Shown: positions 1-12,451 of the stretch, in pieces
How the letters are laid out: each line of letters begins with the position of its first letter
Numbering within the stretch: position 1 is the first letter of the stretch
Assembly: GCA_900708905.1 (NCBI GenBank)
Contig: CAADRB010000022.1
Coordinates: 1,830,463-1,894,462, forward strand
From: Hymenolepis diminuta
Lineage: Eukaryota > Platyhelminthes > Cestoda > Cyclophyllidea > Hymenolepididae
Reading direction: 5' to 3'
DNA: 64,000 nt
Translations under genes and position numbers: made by a program
Notes under the pieces: generated by a model
The model's database searches: none
The model's input: the letters and a program-made list of their open reading frames with translations, nothing else
Told to the model about the DNA's origin: nothing

Positions 1-3000
1 CTTAGACTTACTGAAGATTACTGAAGGGTTAATAAAGTAGTTTAATCACTAAACAAACGGCTTGAGGTCACTTCAGGGCATTAAGTGTCTTAAGTCCCTC
101 AGTGGGGCCTTATTAACAATCCTGGGGTCCCAGAGATATTTAGAGAGAGAGAGATGATATGGTAAATTTTAATCTGGAGAAAATTAATTAGTCTTGGTCA
201 TGAAATTTCACGCCGTGCTTTCTAGTATGTTCTTTGAAATTGTGTATTAATTAGTGTTCACTTGATATATTTACTTAATCAATTGCATATTTTGTCTACG
301 CACGGTTCATATAAGTCATATTACAACGGATATTTAAAGCAGTAGACAGCTAAAGATTAGAGGCTAATAGTTCGGCTGCGCTGTAACCCAGTTTTGTGTT
401 GGTTGATCGGAACGGGGTCATATGTATTTTTTTGAGAATTTGTTCAATAATTAATCATTTTTAAATCACTTACGATCGAAATATTGAGTAAGCTGACTGA
501 TAAGAAACTAGCAACAGTATCAGTGCCGAGAAATTGACCAGAATTAGTGATACGTAAAAGGTGTCAGGTCGATCGATTGGAGAATTGGGAATTTACTTTA
601 TCTTATTCAACAGTTGCCCTTTCAGGACAGCATTGATTAGATGGGTTCGTTACAAGAAATATTTGAAATAATCTAAAATGTGAGACAAATTGTTAACCCA
701 AGGAAACGTAGATTTGATTAAAAGTTAAAATTGAAATTACGTGTTGAAACTGCATATGTTTCATAGGTGTTTATATTCTGTGTTTATGAGAGTATTAACT
801 GTCGTTTACGATTTAACAAGTTCCGTTCGTACCCCGTTTGTGCACAATGTAAATTCAATCATCTTCTACGCCATTTTCATGCTGTCCGACCTTAGTAAAT
901 AACCTACTAGGCAGTAGCTTAAGTAATCAATATTGACTTTCCGTATCAAGGTCCATTCGGTCCACTAAAAGAAGACGGATCACAGGTTAAATCTCATTAC
1001 GGGTAATTATTTTTGCTCCAAAATGCAATCGCGAAGCTCATCTTTAGGCTTTTCGTATTTAAGTTAATCAACTAAGTTATCCTCAGAATTTTAAGACGTT
1101 GTAGTTTCATATGAATCTGTCATTTATAAAAATAAATCAAATTTGATGACTAAATAAAAGTATTAGCATTTGAATAATCATCGAAAGGCAAGCAAAAATT
1201 AAAATTTTATACAAATAAGTTACATACGAAATTAAGGCGAAAACTTCCAAAGCTCTACAATAGTGGAAGGTTCCACAAGCCCAATGACTTCTTGTATTAA
1301 GTTATTTAATAACTCCATTTTATCATAAATTTAATAGTATTTTCAAAAATTATATTAGAGATGAGGAGTTAGGACCTAGTGGTGACTTTTAACCTGATTG
1401 ACCTAAATGTCACACCGGGTTGCATTAACATGACGTCTGTATGAGGTTGATCAATAGATGTCTGTGTAACGCATAATCTAAGTCTAACTAGTTAACTCTA
1501 TACTCCACCTGTTTTCCCAGTATCCCTTTCAGATACGTATTTCAAGTACGCATTTTCACTTGTATCTATCATTTCTCATTCTTCCAATTTAGAAGAAGGT
1601 AGTTGTGTCCTACCTACCGACCTGTTGCCTTCAAAATCACCACATTTAAAGGAAAAAACCCCTAAATCTTACTCATTTGGATTTAAAAATAGCTTTACGT
1701 AAAATTAGGGCTATATTGGATTCATGCCGCTTTATGAATCCAAAACCCCATTAAATTTTGGCTTTATAAACATTACTCTTAGATTATTACTCATTTTCAT
1801 CCGTTTTTTTATTTTACTACAAATAAATTTTTCCCTTAATCGCTGAATATGAAGCTAGCAAAAATCATACACAAAAGTACGAGGTAATCAAAAGAAAATT
1901 GCTGCTGCTCAACGAAATCAACTGCAGAAAATGGGGAAGTACACCTTCCCTAATATTTCACTCAGATGTTCAATAGAGTTTGTTCGTCTTACTGGGGTGT
2001 GGATACGTTTGGGAATTTTAAAAATGGATCAGCACCCTGTGGTTAATTACTCTATCAATGACAATAATATGTTAAAGACTTAAGCTTATTTTCAAAACTC
2101 TGAGGTCTTTATCAATATGCATTATCATGCATATTGTTTGGAAAGACTCTCGTTTCTGTGTTATATTTAGGGTACTGAATATGTCCTAGAAAATTCCACT
2201 TTGTTTATGAGCTGTCTGTCAAAATTATGCAAACCGGACTATTTAAACACAGTCTTATTTTCGAATGACTTCTTCTAATGTTCTCCCGTCTTCTTAGTTG
2301 GGTGCAAAGGTGTTGACAATTTGACAGCTCGTAATATTGATTTTTGCCATCTCATGCCCTAAGATTATCAATTTTATACTTCGGACATCTCAGTTAGCAA
2401 TAAAAGGTGGCCGTGGTGTACCGAGACAAATTGGATTTTGAAAAGGGGTATGAAAAATTGTTTATCTGATCTATCTGATCTTACTCGCTGGTGAGAATGC
2501 TACCTTAGCCTACCTGAGATACTTTGCGGTATGACAATTTCCCCTCTGTTTATTCTTCCTCTATTTCCCTAGGTTCAGCTTGTCTTATTGAGATAGTCTT
2601 ATCCAACACGACTACCCACTTTGTGTGTTTATTTAAGTGTGAAATGACGTCACTAGATACATACCCTGATTTGCCACCCTAATATGGTCACCCTAAATGT
2701 TTAGTGTAATTTATATTTCATAAATAAAACCAGTTCAATACCAATCAGACGTCTCCTCTCTGCCTTTCTGCTTCCCTATTAGAACTGTTGCTAAGTCTAC
2801 TCGACATAATGCTTGGCAATAACGTACTTAGTGGCCTGCAGTGTCATTCAATCATGTTTTACGAAGTATTATAAAGGACATTACGTGGAGAGATCGTATA
2901 CTTACGTTACTCACACTATATTCAAAGCAGAAATATTGTCTTTTTTCTGGTTTAAGACTCGGGAAAAAAATCCATACTTTATGTAGGGTACATTATAAAA

Positions 3001-4019
3001 TAACTTGAATCACTGGGTTCACGAAAGAACACTTATCATTAATAACTGCCACTACAGATGACTTATTGAGAGTTGGAAAGTAGATCGGAATAGCGGAGAA
3101 GGCAACGAAACGTACTCAGTCTAATCCAAATTTGGATGCTTAAGTTTGGCAGAATTCTGAAATAATGTTTAGATCAAGTCAGATTAAAAAGAGAGTGAGG
3201 GAAAGAAAGTGACGAAACAGGTTTATATAAATAGGCCACCGAATATCATGATGATGAGAATGACCAAGAAGATAAAGTTAGACAATGTTAAGGTGTTCCC
3301 TTAACACATGTCGAAATAGTTTAGATTAAAGTTACGTTTCTAACTTTGTAAACTCTAAATTGTTTAATAGTCATCATTTCAGAATAATAAGCCATTAATT
3401 CGGTTAATATTGGTCGAATATAGTGACTTGCGCCTGTAATCCAGCTAATAAGAGGTCGGGGGCTGGAAATTGTTGACTCTGGAGTATAACCAGAGACTTA
3501 CAACCACTTTTACTCATTCTGATAACAGCATAACTAACCACTCAACCTAATTTACCTGTCCACCAACTCTGAGCACGTGGATATGGATTTGAATAATGAA
3601 ATAAACTGCAAATTTGCACATGCTTCAATCAAGCGCTCTTCAGATCAATGTTAACCTAATTAGTCTCCAAAACAGTCCCCTTCCTTGGAAATAAATAATA
3701 ACTCGAGATTAGGTTAACTGCCCTAATTTACTTAGAATTCTAACAGACAATGACCCACACTTTTATTAAATTTTATTAAATATATAGCATTTCTGAATAA
3801 TTAATAATAAAATAAACGAACATATTAAATTGTCACTTTAATTTCTTTTGGATAATTTCCCGGCGAAATTTCCCTATCATAAATTTTAGATGTTGAATCC
3901 ATCTGGAATTATTTAGGGATTTCCTCGAACGTTTCGAACGAAGGTTTTGTTGATTACTAAGTCGAATTTCCTGAGTTCCCTTATTTCCAAGCAGTGGGAG
4001 ACCGAAAGCATCCTAGATA
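1..4019. other. AT-rich non-coding stretch, no gene recognised
   Basis: I read both strands and found no long open frame, no splice-bounded exon that I can defend and no transposon protein motif. Base composition is AT-rich with scattered A and T runs. The only structured item I noted is the inverted repeat at 2105-2147. The right edge is where integrase C-terminal similarity of Gypsy-1 fades out. No LTR of the kind seen at 8.4 and 12.9 kb was noticed here. Confidence 0.6.
2105..2147. repeat. Imperfect hairpin with a perfect 10-bp inner stem
   Basis: The arms CAATATGCAT (2113-2122) and ATGCATATTG (2127-2136) are perfect reverse complements around a 4-base loop. A second 6-bp stem pairs GTCTTT (2105-2110) with AAAGAC (2142-2147) outside it. 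The stem is too short for a normal microRNA precursor. It may be a decayed terminal inverted repeat or chance in AT-rich DNA. Confidence 0.6.
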
Positions 4020-4935
4020 ATATTCACAGGACTCGTTTCCAGTTTCGATGATTTTGCTGCGTACCGGGATGAAAATGGAGATCCAGCACATAAACTGTTG
4101 TGTCAGCTGCAAGAGTTTTCCTGGCCCATGAAGATGAACAAAGGAAGGTTAAATCCTTTGACAGTAGAGCATTGTGGATCGTCCTGACTTTACATCCCAT
4201 AAAAGTTTCGGCAAGACTACAGTTGTTTAAAAGCTATAACACGTCGAGAATCTCTTCTCTTGCTCTCTCCTCACGTGACTTCTGAAGCGCCCGCTTCAGT
4301 GTCAACGAATCGCCCTGCCTGACCATTGGAGTAAAGATATGATGGGGAGCAGACGAGAGTGATATTATGACTCCGAAAGGGAGGGCCAAAGAGAACTGAC
4401 TGCTGTTATCGGTTACAACGGTCTCTGGTAGTCCATGAGCTGAAATTATATGTGGAAGACTATCGATGAACATGGTAATTGTGGCGGACTTTAATGGAAT
4501 AACTGCGGGCCATTTTGAGTGAGAATCTACCTCAACAAGATATGAGAGATCATTGACAAGTGCAGCGAAATCCAAGTACATGTGGGCACATAGAGGTGTA
4601 GTTTTAGTCCAGAGACTAGGCTGCTTGTGTGTGGAGGAAGCTTAGCCTCTTGCTGACACTTGGAACATCTTCGGACGACTGCTTCGATGTCCTTGTCCAG
4701 GTCAGTAGACGAACGTTCTTACAATGGATTTCATGCAGCTAATATCCGGATGACTGCTATGGAAGTGCTGTAATGCAGTTTGCTTGAGTGCTGAAGGAAT
4801 GACGACACAATCTGCAAACATTAACCATGAAATGACCACAGACAGATGATCACCTTTTGATTTGATTGTAGCGTCCTGTACGAACACACTTCATGGTCTT
4901 CTTCAGGACTGAATCTTGAGCTGTCGCATTTTGTG
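4020..4935 (-). pseudogene. Gypsy-1 integrase remnant
   Basis: The segment 4702-4887 reads as the integrase zinc-binding region, with VIPSALKQ followed by a His-rich FHSSHP and then SCMKSIVRTF. The core at 4234-4581 starts with YLDFAALVN, has VDSHSKWPAVIPLKSA, then HGLPETVVTDN; the TDN aspartate is the second catalytic acid. The C-terminal part continues below 4234 in another frame, with AETFMGCKVRTIHNALL and DTTVYV. Stops and frame changes separate the three pieces, so this is a dead copy. In life the domain would join retrotransposon cDNA to host DNA. Confidence 0.85.
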
Positions 4936-5040
4936 TGTCAGTTAGAGTTATTGGAAGTTTGCGTGCAGATCAATTAATAGGCATTGGGTGTCGTCATCCG
5001 TAGTGAGACTTGCAATGACGGTTTCCTAATCAGGACATTT

Positions 5041-6119
5041 CTAGTTGTAGATGAGACAAGAAAGGCAAAAAGCTTGTCCGAATTTTGTTGTGTTCCAATA
5101 TTCTATACCAAGATCATAGCCAAGAAGGATGGTCGACCAACGCGGAAGTCGATTTGCAATATAAACTGGAATGCCCCATTTGGATCCGAAGCTTTTCTGT
5201 GTCCGAACGAGGGCAATTTTCGTCAAAGATCCATTCTAGGTACTTAATGGAGGGCACAAAGGATGTACATTTCTCGGCTCGAAGACGGAAGGCATATTGT
5301 TGAATTCGGTGAAAAGGTGTGATGACTCCTGAGGTTCCTGAGGTTTTTTCTCAAAGCGGCCTACAACAACAGTGTCGTCTGGGTATGCAGCAGTGCTAGA
5401 GAGGCGTGATATCATGGTATCCATTAAATGTTGGAAAATAGCAGGTGGTGTCTTGAAACCGAGTGGAAGTCTGGTATAAAGGTGTGGACCACGATACGTA
5501 CCGATAGTCAGCAGCTCTTGTGACTCCGGTGCAACTTTGAAGTGCAAATAGGCTTCTGCTGAATCAAATTCTGCAAAGCATTTATCACCATTAAGTAGTG
5601 GGAAGATGCCATTAGGAACTGGTGGTGAGTAACAAATTGGCTTCAGGTAGTTGCACTGGCTCTCCGAATAACAACAATAGGTGGAGCCCATTTAGATAAT
5701 GGTGGGGGTTTTAGAAGACCTCTCTGTTCCAGACATTTAATTTCTTCTTCCATCATAGGCAGGGCTGCTGCTAGTGATGAAGGATTCGAGGGTGCAGGGA
5801 GAAACCTGTGGGCAAGAGCCTCCTTTAAGTCCAACCTTTTGGCACCGTTTACGCCGATAGTGCGTGAAAGGACATAGTTGAAGAAAGTGCCAACCTCGGG
5901 AGCAGAGACAAGGTGAATACGGTTTCTGTTAGACAGAAGGGTTTGGCCGTGCCACAAATTGTGCGGATTGAGGTATTGATGCAGACATTTTGAGCACCAG
6001 ACGTATAGGCATGGGCATGGGCATGGCATCAGAATCAATGAGAGCTGGTCATTTCTTGTAGCTTCAAATTGGGGTTTTCCTCCATTAGTTTTAGCAGACG
6101 GGTTCTTGTTGGTAATCAA
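5041..6119 (-). pseudogene. Gypsy-1 reverse transcriptase remnant with internal deletion
   Basis: From 6119 to 5236 two overlapping frames give the RT N-terminal half (KWAPPIVVIRR) and the palm, with FAEFDSAEAYLHFKV, LLTIGTYRGP and LPLGFKTPPAIFQHLMD. The active site reads YPDD (5374-5385) where the family has YLDD. Only about 45 residues after the active site, the sequence jumps at about 5230 to the tether that normally follows RNase H (GIPVYIANRLPRWSTILLGYDL). The RT thumb and almost all of RNase H are therefore missing, roughly 200 codons judged against Gypsy-2. The copy also has stops and a frameshift near 5650-5690. Confidence 0.82.
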
Positions 6120-8361
6120 GGCTTTGTTTGAAGTTCAGGGATTAAAATAAGGTATATGAACAATTTTTCTGTTAAGGTACCGAAATTAGCTTTATCACAT
6201 TGAAAATTTGCAACGCCCGCAAGGTCATATAAGTCCTCATCACTCTTGATCACAAGTTTGAGGCACTGAAGAATCCACATGTTTAGAACCTTCAAATTTT
6301 GCCGAAAGAGCTTTTACTTCTGCAGGAACAGTTTGAACATCTCAAACAACTGCGAAAAATCCACTGATTGCTGAGAGACTTGTGAAACTCTTAGTTTGGC
6401 ATTGCAGAAAGTATCAGAGAATTAAACTATTGCTGCACGCCATTTGCTATAACCTTATTAGCTTCCCAAATAGTCATAATTTTTCAAATTGAATGATATT
6501 CACGGTATAAAGCAAAACTTCCATTTTTCCCTAATTACGTCCACCGACGATCCACAATTTCAGTGTATTTTAACAATTTTGTAAAATTGGTAAATAATTA
6601 ATAATAAAATTTATAAACATGTAAAATTGCTTTCTTTATTTTCTTTCAGATAAATGTATTCCATTTTATCCAACGTTCAGGAAACTTGAAGCCATACCCT
6701 GAGTTTGGGCTCTAGAGCGTCAGGTCTTACCGTGATGAAATAAAGCTGCGGAATAGTATACATCGGCCATCGGACGGAAATTTTTATCTGGTAGTTTTAA
6801 CAGAAACTAAAGTAACTGGAATATCCTGATTTTGTTATGTATAGTTATGGATAAATGATCAACTCAATTCCGATTTTTAATATTGTCTTTGTCACTATCG
6901 ACTGGCAACCCCATAATCAAGAATGTAAATCTTTCTGGAACATATTTAAATTTGGTTATAATTCTCTAGATATTATTGGCTGTTATTTGACAACTGACTA
7001 CTCACCCTAGCTCTTGGAGATAAAAAAATTTCTAAAAACAACTCGAAATGCTGTTTGGGAGACATAAAGCCAAAATGTGATATTGATAGTGTTGGGTGAT
7101 GAATCTTGAATTCTATCCATCACATTTCTGAACATCAACCACAACTAAAAGATAAGCGTAAGAGAAATTATGTGTGTTGGTTTTTTATCGTCATGGACTC
7201 TTCGCAAATGAAAGTGGAATGCGAAGGCACTGGAGGACGGATCACAACATATCCAACATGACCTGCTAACTTTTAGACCTTCTTGTCCATCTAGATCAGA
7301 CCACATAATCGTTCTAAGTGGAAGATTATGGTCATCGAGGCGAGATGCCACTTCCTCTCGCCATTCGTACTCTTTGCACTTTGGTCCATATTTTCGTCTA
7401 CCATACATCTTATAGACTTTATGCCCTTATCTATATGACATTCCTTAATAAAAAAAGTCCATTTAGACTACACTCCAACAACATCAAAATAATGTCACTA
7501 ACAAATCATAATATAAGTGACTCAGTTATCTAAAACCATTTAGCAGTTAAAATAACGGCTGTACTCAAGACATTGGTGTGTTAAGCACTTCGTTTCGAAC
7601 ATCAGGGGAGCGAATTTCAGTTCAGTTTAAATAATCGAATTTTAAGTTGAACTGAAGTATTTATATGTACTGAAAATTAATTTTGGAAGTTTTATTATCC
7701 AATAATACCCAGAACAGTTCACATTTTCCGTAATAAAAGCTATTGGAAATTGGAAATATTTGTAGAGAACATTGTCAGCTCGTAAATTGCTCTAATTTCT
7801 TGTTCCATGGAGAAACTCTAAAAAATTACATAAAATCTCCTTAATTTTTACATTTTTCACGCTCCTCTTATAAATAACAAAAAAACATGCTTTAAATGGC
7901 TTCCAGCCTGTCATGTGATATTTTGCAATTGCTGTTTGAAAAATCTGATCCGTAGTCAAATAACCGATGCTGCATATCTTTTTTAAATAATTAGCTGGAT
8001 ACGAACTTTTGTACACTTTGTGACATTTTGTTCAGACGCATAATACAAACAATAAACGGTAATGATCAATTCTTTCCCCTTTTTAGAGACAGCGAACAGA
8101 AATTGTTTTTTTTGAAAATAATAGATAGACTTTGAACTCGCCATCCCATTAGAAAACTTTAAGAAATCTGAGGTGAATGATGATCAAGAGCAGTCAGGTT
8201 CACCCAAGGTATGCAAATCGACTTTTGTGAACGAAGAACAGAAAATGTTCTTCGAAAATGAATTAATGGGTGATGCTGAGCTATTGGAAGACTATTGGGG
8301 AAATAAGGTGAAAGAAAGAGAAACAATCAGTTTCTTAATTATATAAATATTATATGTAAAT
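6120..8361. other. Intergenic AT-rich sequence between two opposed Gypsy copies
   Basis: No gene or exon could be supported. The first few hundred bases lie where protease or gag of Gypsy-1 would be expected on the minus strand, but I could not recognise either. Short open frames near 7145-7533 and 7792-8016 have no domain resemblance and no convincing splice context. Confidence 0.5.
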
Positions 8362-8651
8362 TACTGGAAGAAATGATATTCCCCTGCTCCCAATATTTCT
8401 TCTATGAATAAGAATGTAATCGTCCCCTTTATTTCCCCCACTGATAAATAACACTTGGCAATTATGTCTATTTGTTTAAGTCGATACCGATTGAGATGGA
8501 GTTTCGTTAATACACCTGTGTTTACTATAACATGTCTTGTGTTCTGCCATAGATTATTGGCTTCTGTATTAAGCTGCAATGTTACCAAGTTTCCTAGATT
8601 GTTAGGTCTACGAGATTACTATCTGGACTTCTAGGCTGTTACATTATAACA
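8362..8651 (+). repeat. Gypsy-2 5' LTR
   Basis: It aligns with 12943-13201 over nearly its whole length and has long near-identical blocks, for example from the CTTCTATGAATAAG stretch through the ACATGTCTTGTGT stretch. The first base of the LTR is placed by the end of the purine tract before the other LTR: TGCTAGAAG there corresponds to TACTGGAAG here. The right end is set by the shared ATTATAACA. Relative to the 3' LTR it carries about 37 extra bases near 8600-8635. A TATA-like stretch was not obvious. Confidence 0.88.
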
Positions 8652-8670
8652 GAATTGGCAACACAGTAAA
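8652..8670 (+). other. Candidate tRNA primer-binding site of Gypsy-2
   Basis: Immediately after the 5' LTR end comes GAATTGGCAACACAGTAAA. The TTGG/TGGC start two to five bases after an LTR is the usual layout for a primer-binding site (complement of a tRNA CCA end). I cannot assign the tRNA, and the site may have mutated. Confidence 0.4.
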
Positions 8671-8716
8671 GGGCTCCATCGAACCTGCCAAAATTGCGGC
8701 CACTGTTCCAAGCATT

Positions 8717-9561
8717 GTGGAACTTATAAATTTACTGAATCTTGATAAGGACCCAGATGATTACATTAAGAACGTTGGTGAGTTCCATTATGAACCCTCT
8801 GTAGGTGAAGCACTTTGCAACGTGGTATGCTCAGAATCGGGACTTTTTGTAAAATTTAATGGTGGGATTTTCGAACGAAACAAGAATCAACATGCTGCCC
8901 CGGAAGTTCAGCAAAAGTGACCACAATCTCTATTTAGTCTATCTCCTACCACTTTCGCCGAAGGATTTAACATTTGAGAAGAAGATTAAAAAATGCAAGA
9001 AGGTGTTTGGCAACAATACCTCTCTTTTTAATAGGCGTTTTAAGTGCCTAAATTTGACCATACGCTAAGGTGAAGATATTCACAAGTATAGAGCCATTGT
9101 GAATCGAGTTTGCAATGTATTCTCGTATGAGTCACTGAAGGAGGATCAATTCAGGTGTCTTATTTTCATTCAGAGTCTTCATTCCGTTTATTATGCAGAA
9201 ATTCGCGTGAAATTTTTGTCTGTTTTAGATAAGAACCCAGATGTTATGTTACACCATCTGGAGGATGAATACAACTATTTTTGGAGCCTCATTGCCGACT
9301 CGAACATGGTTGAAAACAATGAAACTCGAACATGCCAAATCAAGAAACCCACAATTGACCGATCGCATGAAAATAGTCCGATGCCGCAGCCTCACACAGC
9401 AGACGTACCCCAATAGACTTAATAATAAACCGAGGTGCCGATTTTACGGCAGCTTCCATTTTATGAAGATTGTCCTTTTTATAAACATCAGTGCTAGGAC
9501 TGCAATTCGTACGGGCGCAAGGAGAGATTCTGCCAGGGCAGTCAAGGACAACCGTATGTAG
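8717..9561 (+). pseudogene. Gypsy-2 gag remnant with zinc knuckles
   Basis: Similarity to the capsid region of this Gypsy family starts around 8760 (FHYEPSVGE) and moves through three frames: KIKKCKKVFGNNTSLFNRRF near 8985-9035, then VNRVCNVFSYESLKEDQFRC and a segment ending near SNMVENNETR. A nucleocapsid-like stretch at 9460-9545 gives CPFYKH-QC, a stop, then DC-NSYGRKERFC, which are the remains of two CCHC zinc knuckles. Frame changes and stops make it non-coding now. In an active element this protein forms the particle and binds the RNA. Confidence 0.8.
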
Positions 9562-9620
9562 GCCACAGGAGAGGTCGCTCTCAGAACCAACATCACCAAG
9601 CCCATGGCATACTAACCACA

Positions 9621-9905
9621 ATGCGGATTAATGTAAGGGGACGTCGCTATGAAACTCTTTGCATTAACGAAACATATCTTGGATCGCAGGTTGACACTGG
9701 ATCAGACATCACCATAGTTTCAAATGAGGCGTGGAAAACTCTCGATAGCCCCAAGCTGGGTACTGTTTCTTTTAAAGTAACTATTGCCTCAGCTGATGTA
9801 GTGCAACTGTCGGGAGCGATAAAATGTGAGGCAATCTTCAAAGGAAAAACCACCGTCATTATATGTTATGTAGCTGGTTGAGATATCAACCTCCTCGGGT
9901 TAGAC
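9621..9905 (+). pseudogene. Gypsy-2 aspartic protease remnant
   Basis: The open segment contains the aspartic protease signature DTGSD (9693-9707) followed by ITIVSNEAW, then the flap-like region and a C-terminal NLLGLD that falls after stop codons near 9880-9905. This is the family's usual domain order, directly before RT. The N-terminal two thirds is intact as a reading frame, making it the best-kept protein segment of the element. Confidence 0.82.
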
Positions 9906-11300
9906 TGAATCCACGTGTAATCTGCTCACAAATGTTAGTAGAAGAGATGATGAAGCGATTCGCAGCAGTGTTAGAGGACATCTTGAGAAAGTGCACACAA
10001 TCTACAGCCAGATTATTTCTAAAATCAGGGGCAAATTTTGCGTTCCGCCCGAAAAGATCTGTACTCATTGCAGCTGTGAAAATGGCCGAGGAAGAGTTGG
10101 TACGTTTAGAACTGATTACATTTTGAGCTGGGCTACCTCAATTGTAGTGGTACGAAAGAAGAATGGGTCCACACGCATCTGTGCGGATTTTCAACGGAAC
10201 TTAACTCATCATTGGGGGATAATCATCACTACTGCCCGTAATGGACACAATTTTTAATCCTGGATGGTGGAAAATTCCTTGCGAAAATGAACATTTCGGA
10301 TGCCTACCTTCAAGTCGAAGTTGAACCAGACAGTCATGAGCTTCTAACGATTGGCACTTATCGGGGGTCTTTTCCAGTATACGAGACTGCTTTTCGGAAT
10401 CAAGACAGTCTCAGCGATTTTCTAGCATATAATGTACAACATAATATGGCAACATAATAATATAGTGGGTATGACAACTTACTTGGACAACATCATCGTA
10501 GTTGGTGAATCAGAGGAGGAATTTCAAGGCCGAGTCTGAAAACTGCTTGAGCGTATCGAAAAATGTGGTTTCCACTTTCGGGCATATAAATGCCAGTTCT
10601 TCCTAACCTCTGTTTAACTTCTTGGTTCCATTTTTGATTTAATTGGCCGCCGTCCAAATCCCGATAAGGCTCGCGCTATTGCCAAGATTCCCTCTCCGAA
10701 AAATTTGAGGTCACTTCGTTCTTTTCTTGGGTTAATATCTTATATTTCTTTCTTACCTGCTTTACACGAGCATAGAGGTCCTCTTAATCAACTTCTACAC
10801 AAGGATACGCCTTGGGAATGGTCACTGCGTGTGATAAGGCGTTCGAAAAATTTAAGCCGAGGCTAAATTTGGAGCTGCTGCTGACCTACTATGATCCAAG
10901 TTTGCCTATGGTCCTCGCAACTAACGCGTCCGGTTACGAAATTAGGGCAGTCATCTACATTTTTCCAGACGGCTCTGAAAAAGCCATCGCACATATCTCC
11001 CGTACTCTCACCCCAGCAGAAAAGAACTGCGAACAGATTGAAAAGTAGGCACTAGCCATTGTATATTCAGAAAAAAAATCGATATGTATATATGGCAGAC
11101 GAGTTACACTCCTAAAAGACCACAAGCCATTGTTGTCAATATTTGGATCGTGAAAAGGAGTTTCAGTACACTCCGCAAATCGTCTTCAACAGTGGGCACT
11201 CATGTTAATGTGTTATGACTATGAAATCAAGTATTAGAGAACGGAGGATTTCGGCCAAGCTGATGGTCTGTCTCCCCTCATCGAAAATTAGAATGCTGAA
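9906..11300 (+). pseudogene. Gypsy-2 reverse transcriptase and RNase H remnant
   Basis: RT begins with ICSQMLVEEMMKRF and FRPKRSV, passes AGLPQL-type and RICADF motifs near 10150-10190, and reaches an active site that reads YLDN (10480-10491) instead of YLDD. The linker to RNase H reads RRPNPDKARAIAKIPSP and LRSFLGLISY in one frame around 10645-10745. RNase H at 10812-11048 has ATNASGYEIRAV and SEKAIAHISRTLTPAEKN; the catalytic DAS is changed to NAS. The tether motif ANRLQQWALML lies near 11175-11210. There are several frameshifts and stops, and two key catalytic aspartates are altered. Confidence 0.85.
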
Positions 11301-11318
11301 AAAGAAGAAACAGTAGTT

Positions 11319-12400
11319 ATGTTCGAGTCGGTTGAAAGAGATGTGCAACGCATACTAACAGAGTCGATTCGAAACACTCCGGCATCAGCAATGGATATGC
11401 GAAAGGAAACGGATACGGTCCTGCGGCAAGCCTTAAAGTTTGTTCCATCCAAATGGCCTTCATTCCCACCAAAAAGCGATCTCCGTGAACTTTGCCGTCG
11501 GCGAGATTCAGTTATGATTGCTGACTCCTGTTTAATGTTTTTGGATAAAGTTATTGTTCCTTCTGCCCTTAGAAATAAGGTCCTACGATAATTTCACTCA
11601 ACCTATCCTAGAATAAGCCGGATGTAATCTATAGCCAGGAAATGCACTTATTGACCAGGCATGGACAAAAGCAACGAATATCTCGTGCGCAGTGCAGCAA
11701 ATGTCAGTAACCTGTAAAGAACCCCATTTGCCAAGATTCCGTACTATGGCCACAAACGGAAATCCCGTAGACCAGGTTACATATCGATTTCACGGGTCCG
11801 GTAAGTGGTGTTACCTAGTTAGTTGTTGCTGATTCATGTTTTAAATGGCTAGAATTAGTACCACTAATCTTGGCGAATCGAATCTTCTTGACATACAGGT
11901 TGCCAAAGACCCCGGTATTGGACAACGGGGAACAATTTACGTCAGTCGTTGTTAAAGAGTTCTGTGAGCGACGATCGACCGAACACATTAGAGCCCCTCC
12001 TACTACCCCCAGTCAGATGGACAGGCAGGAACATTCATCGATAAAGAGTGGTTTACAAAAAGCGAAAGGAGATGAAACATGGAAAAGGTACTACAGAATT
12101 TCCTTTTGGGATACAGATCAACCCGGCATCCTGCGTTAGGAGAGAAATCCCCGGCTGAGTTGTTAATGGGTCGAAAGTTGGGAACCGTGCACGAAGCAAT
12201 GCTGCTGAAGAAAACTCTGCCGGCGAGAAAGAGGGGCAGCCAGAAGAACGGTTTTGCTGTTAACACACCAATTTATGCTCGTGATTATTAACTGGGTCGC
12301 CAGTGGACAGCTGCGATTATCACAAGTAGGCATGGAAATATAATTTCTGCTGTTGAGGTGGGTAAGGGCACGTGGGTCTGCCACAATAATTAACACCGAC
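11319..12400 (+). pseudogene. Gypsy-2 integrase remnant
   Basis: CLMFLDKVIVPSALRNKVLR at 11530-11588 is the start of the integrase zinc-binding segment, followed out of frame by FHS and Cys-containing remnants. The core is badly eroded between 11700 and 11870; the second catalytic segment reads VLDNGEQFTSVVVKEFCERR near 11915-11970. The C-terminal tail has LLGYRSTRHPALGEKSPAEL and MGRKLGTVH near 12097-12190, then ARDY and a stop. It corresponds segment by segment to Gypsy-1. Confidence 0.85.
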
Positions 12401-12451
12401 GAAGACTGGGAGAACCCACCACTGATAAGCGTTACTTTTCTTTACACTCAT

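Larger units (their letters stand above)
4020..6119 (-). mobile_element. Gypsy-1: decayed Ty3/Gypsy retrotransposon pol remnant
   Basis: Reading the minus strand from 6119 down to 4020 gives, in order, reverse transcriptase N-terminus, RT palm, the linker after RNase H, the integrase zinc-binding segment, the integrase core and the integrase C-terminal tail, spread over several frames with stops. This is the order of a Ty3/Gypsy pol. The residues match the same family as Gypsy-2 on the other strand; both carry an ANRL-x-RW-type tether motif and an MG-x-K-hydrophobic-R/G-T integrase tail. I recognised no gag, protease or LTR around it, so it is a pol-only fragment. It cannot encode a working enzyme. 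Confidence 0.85.
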
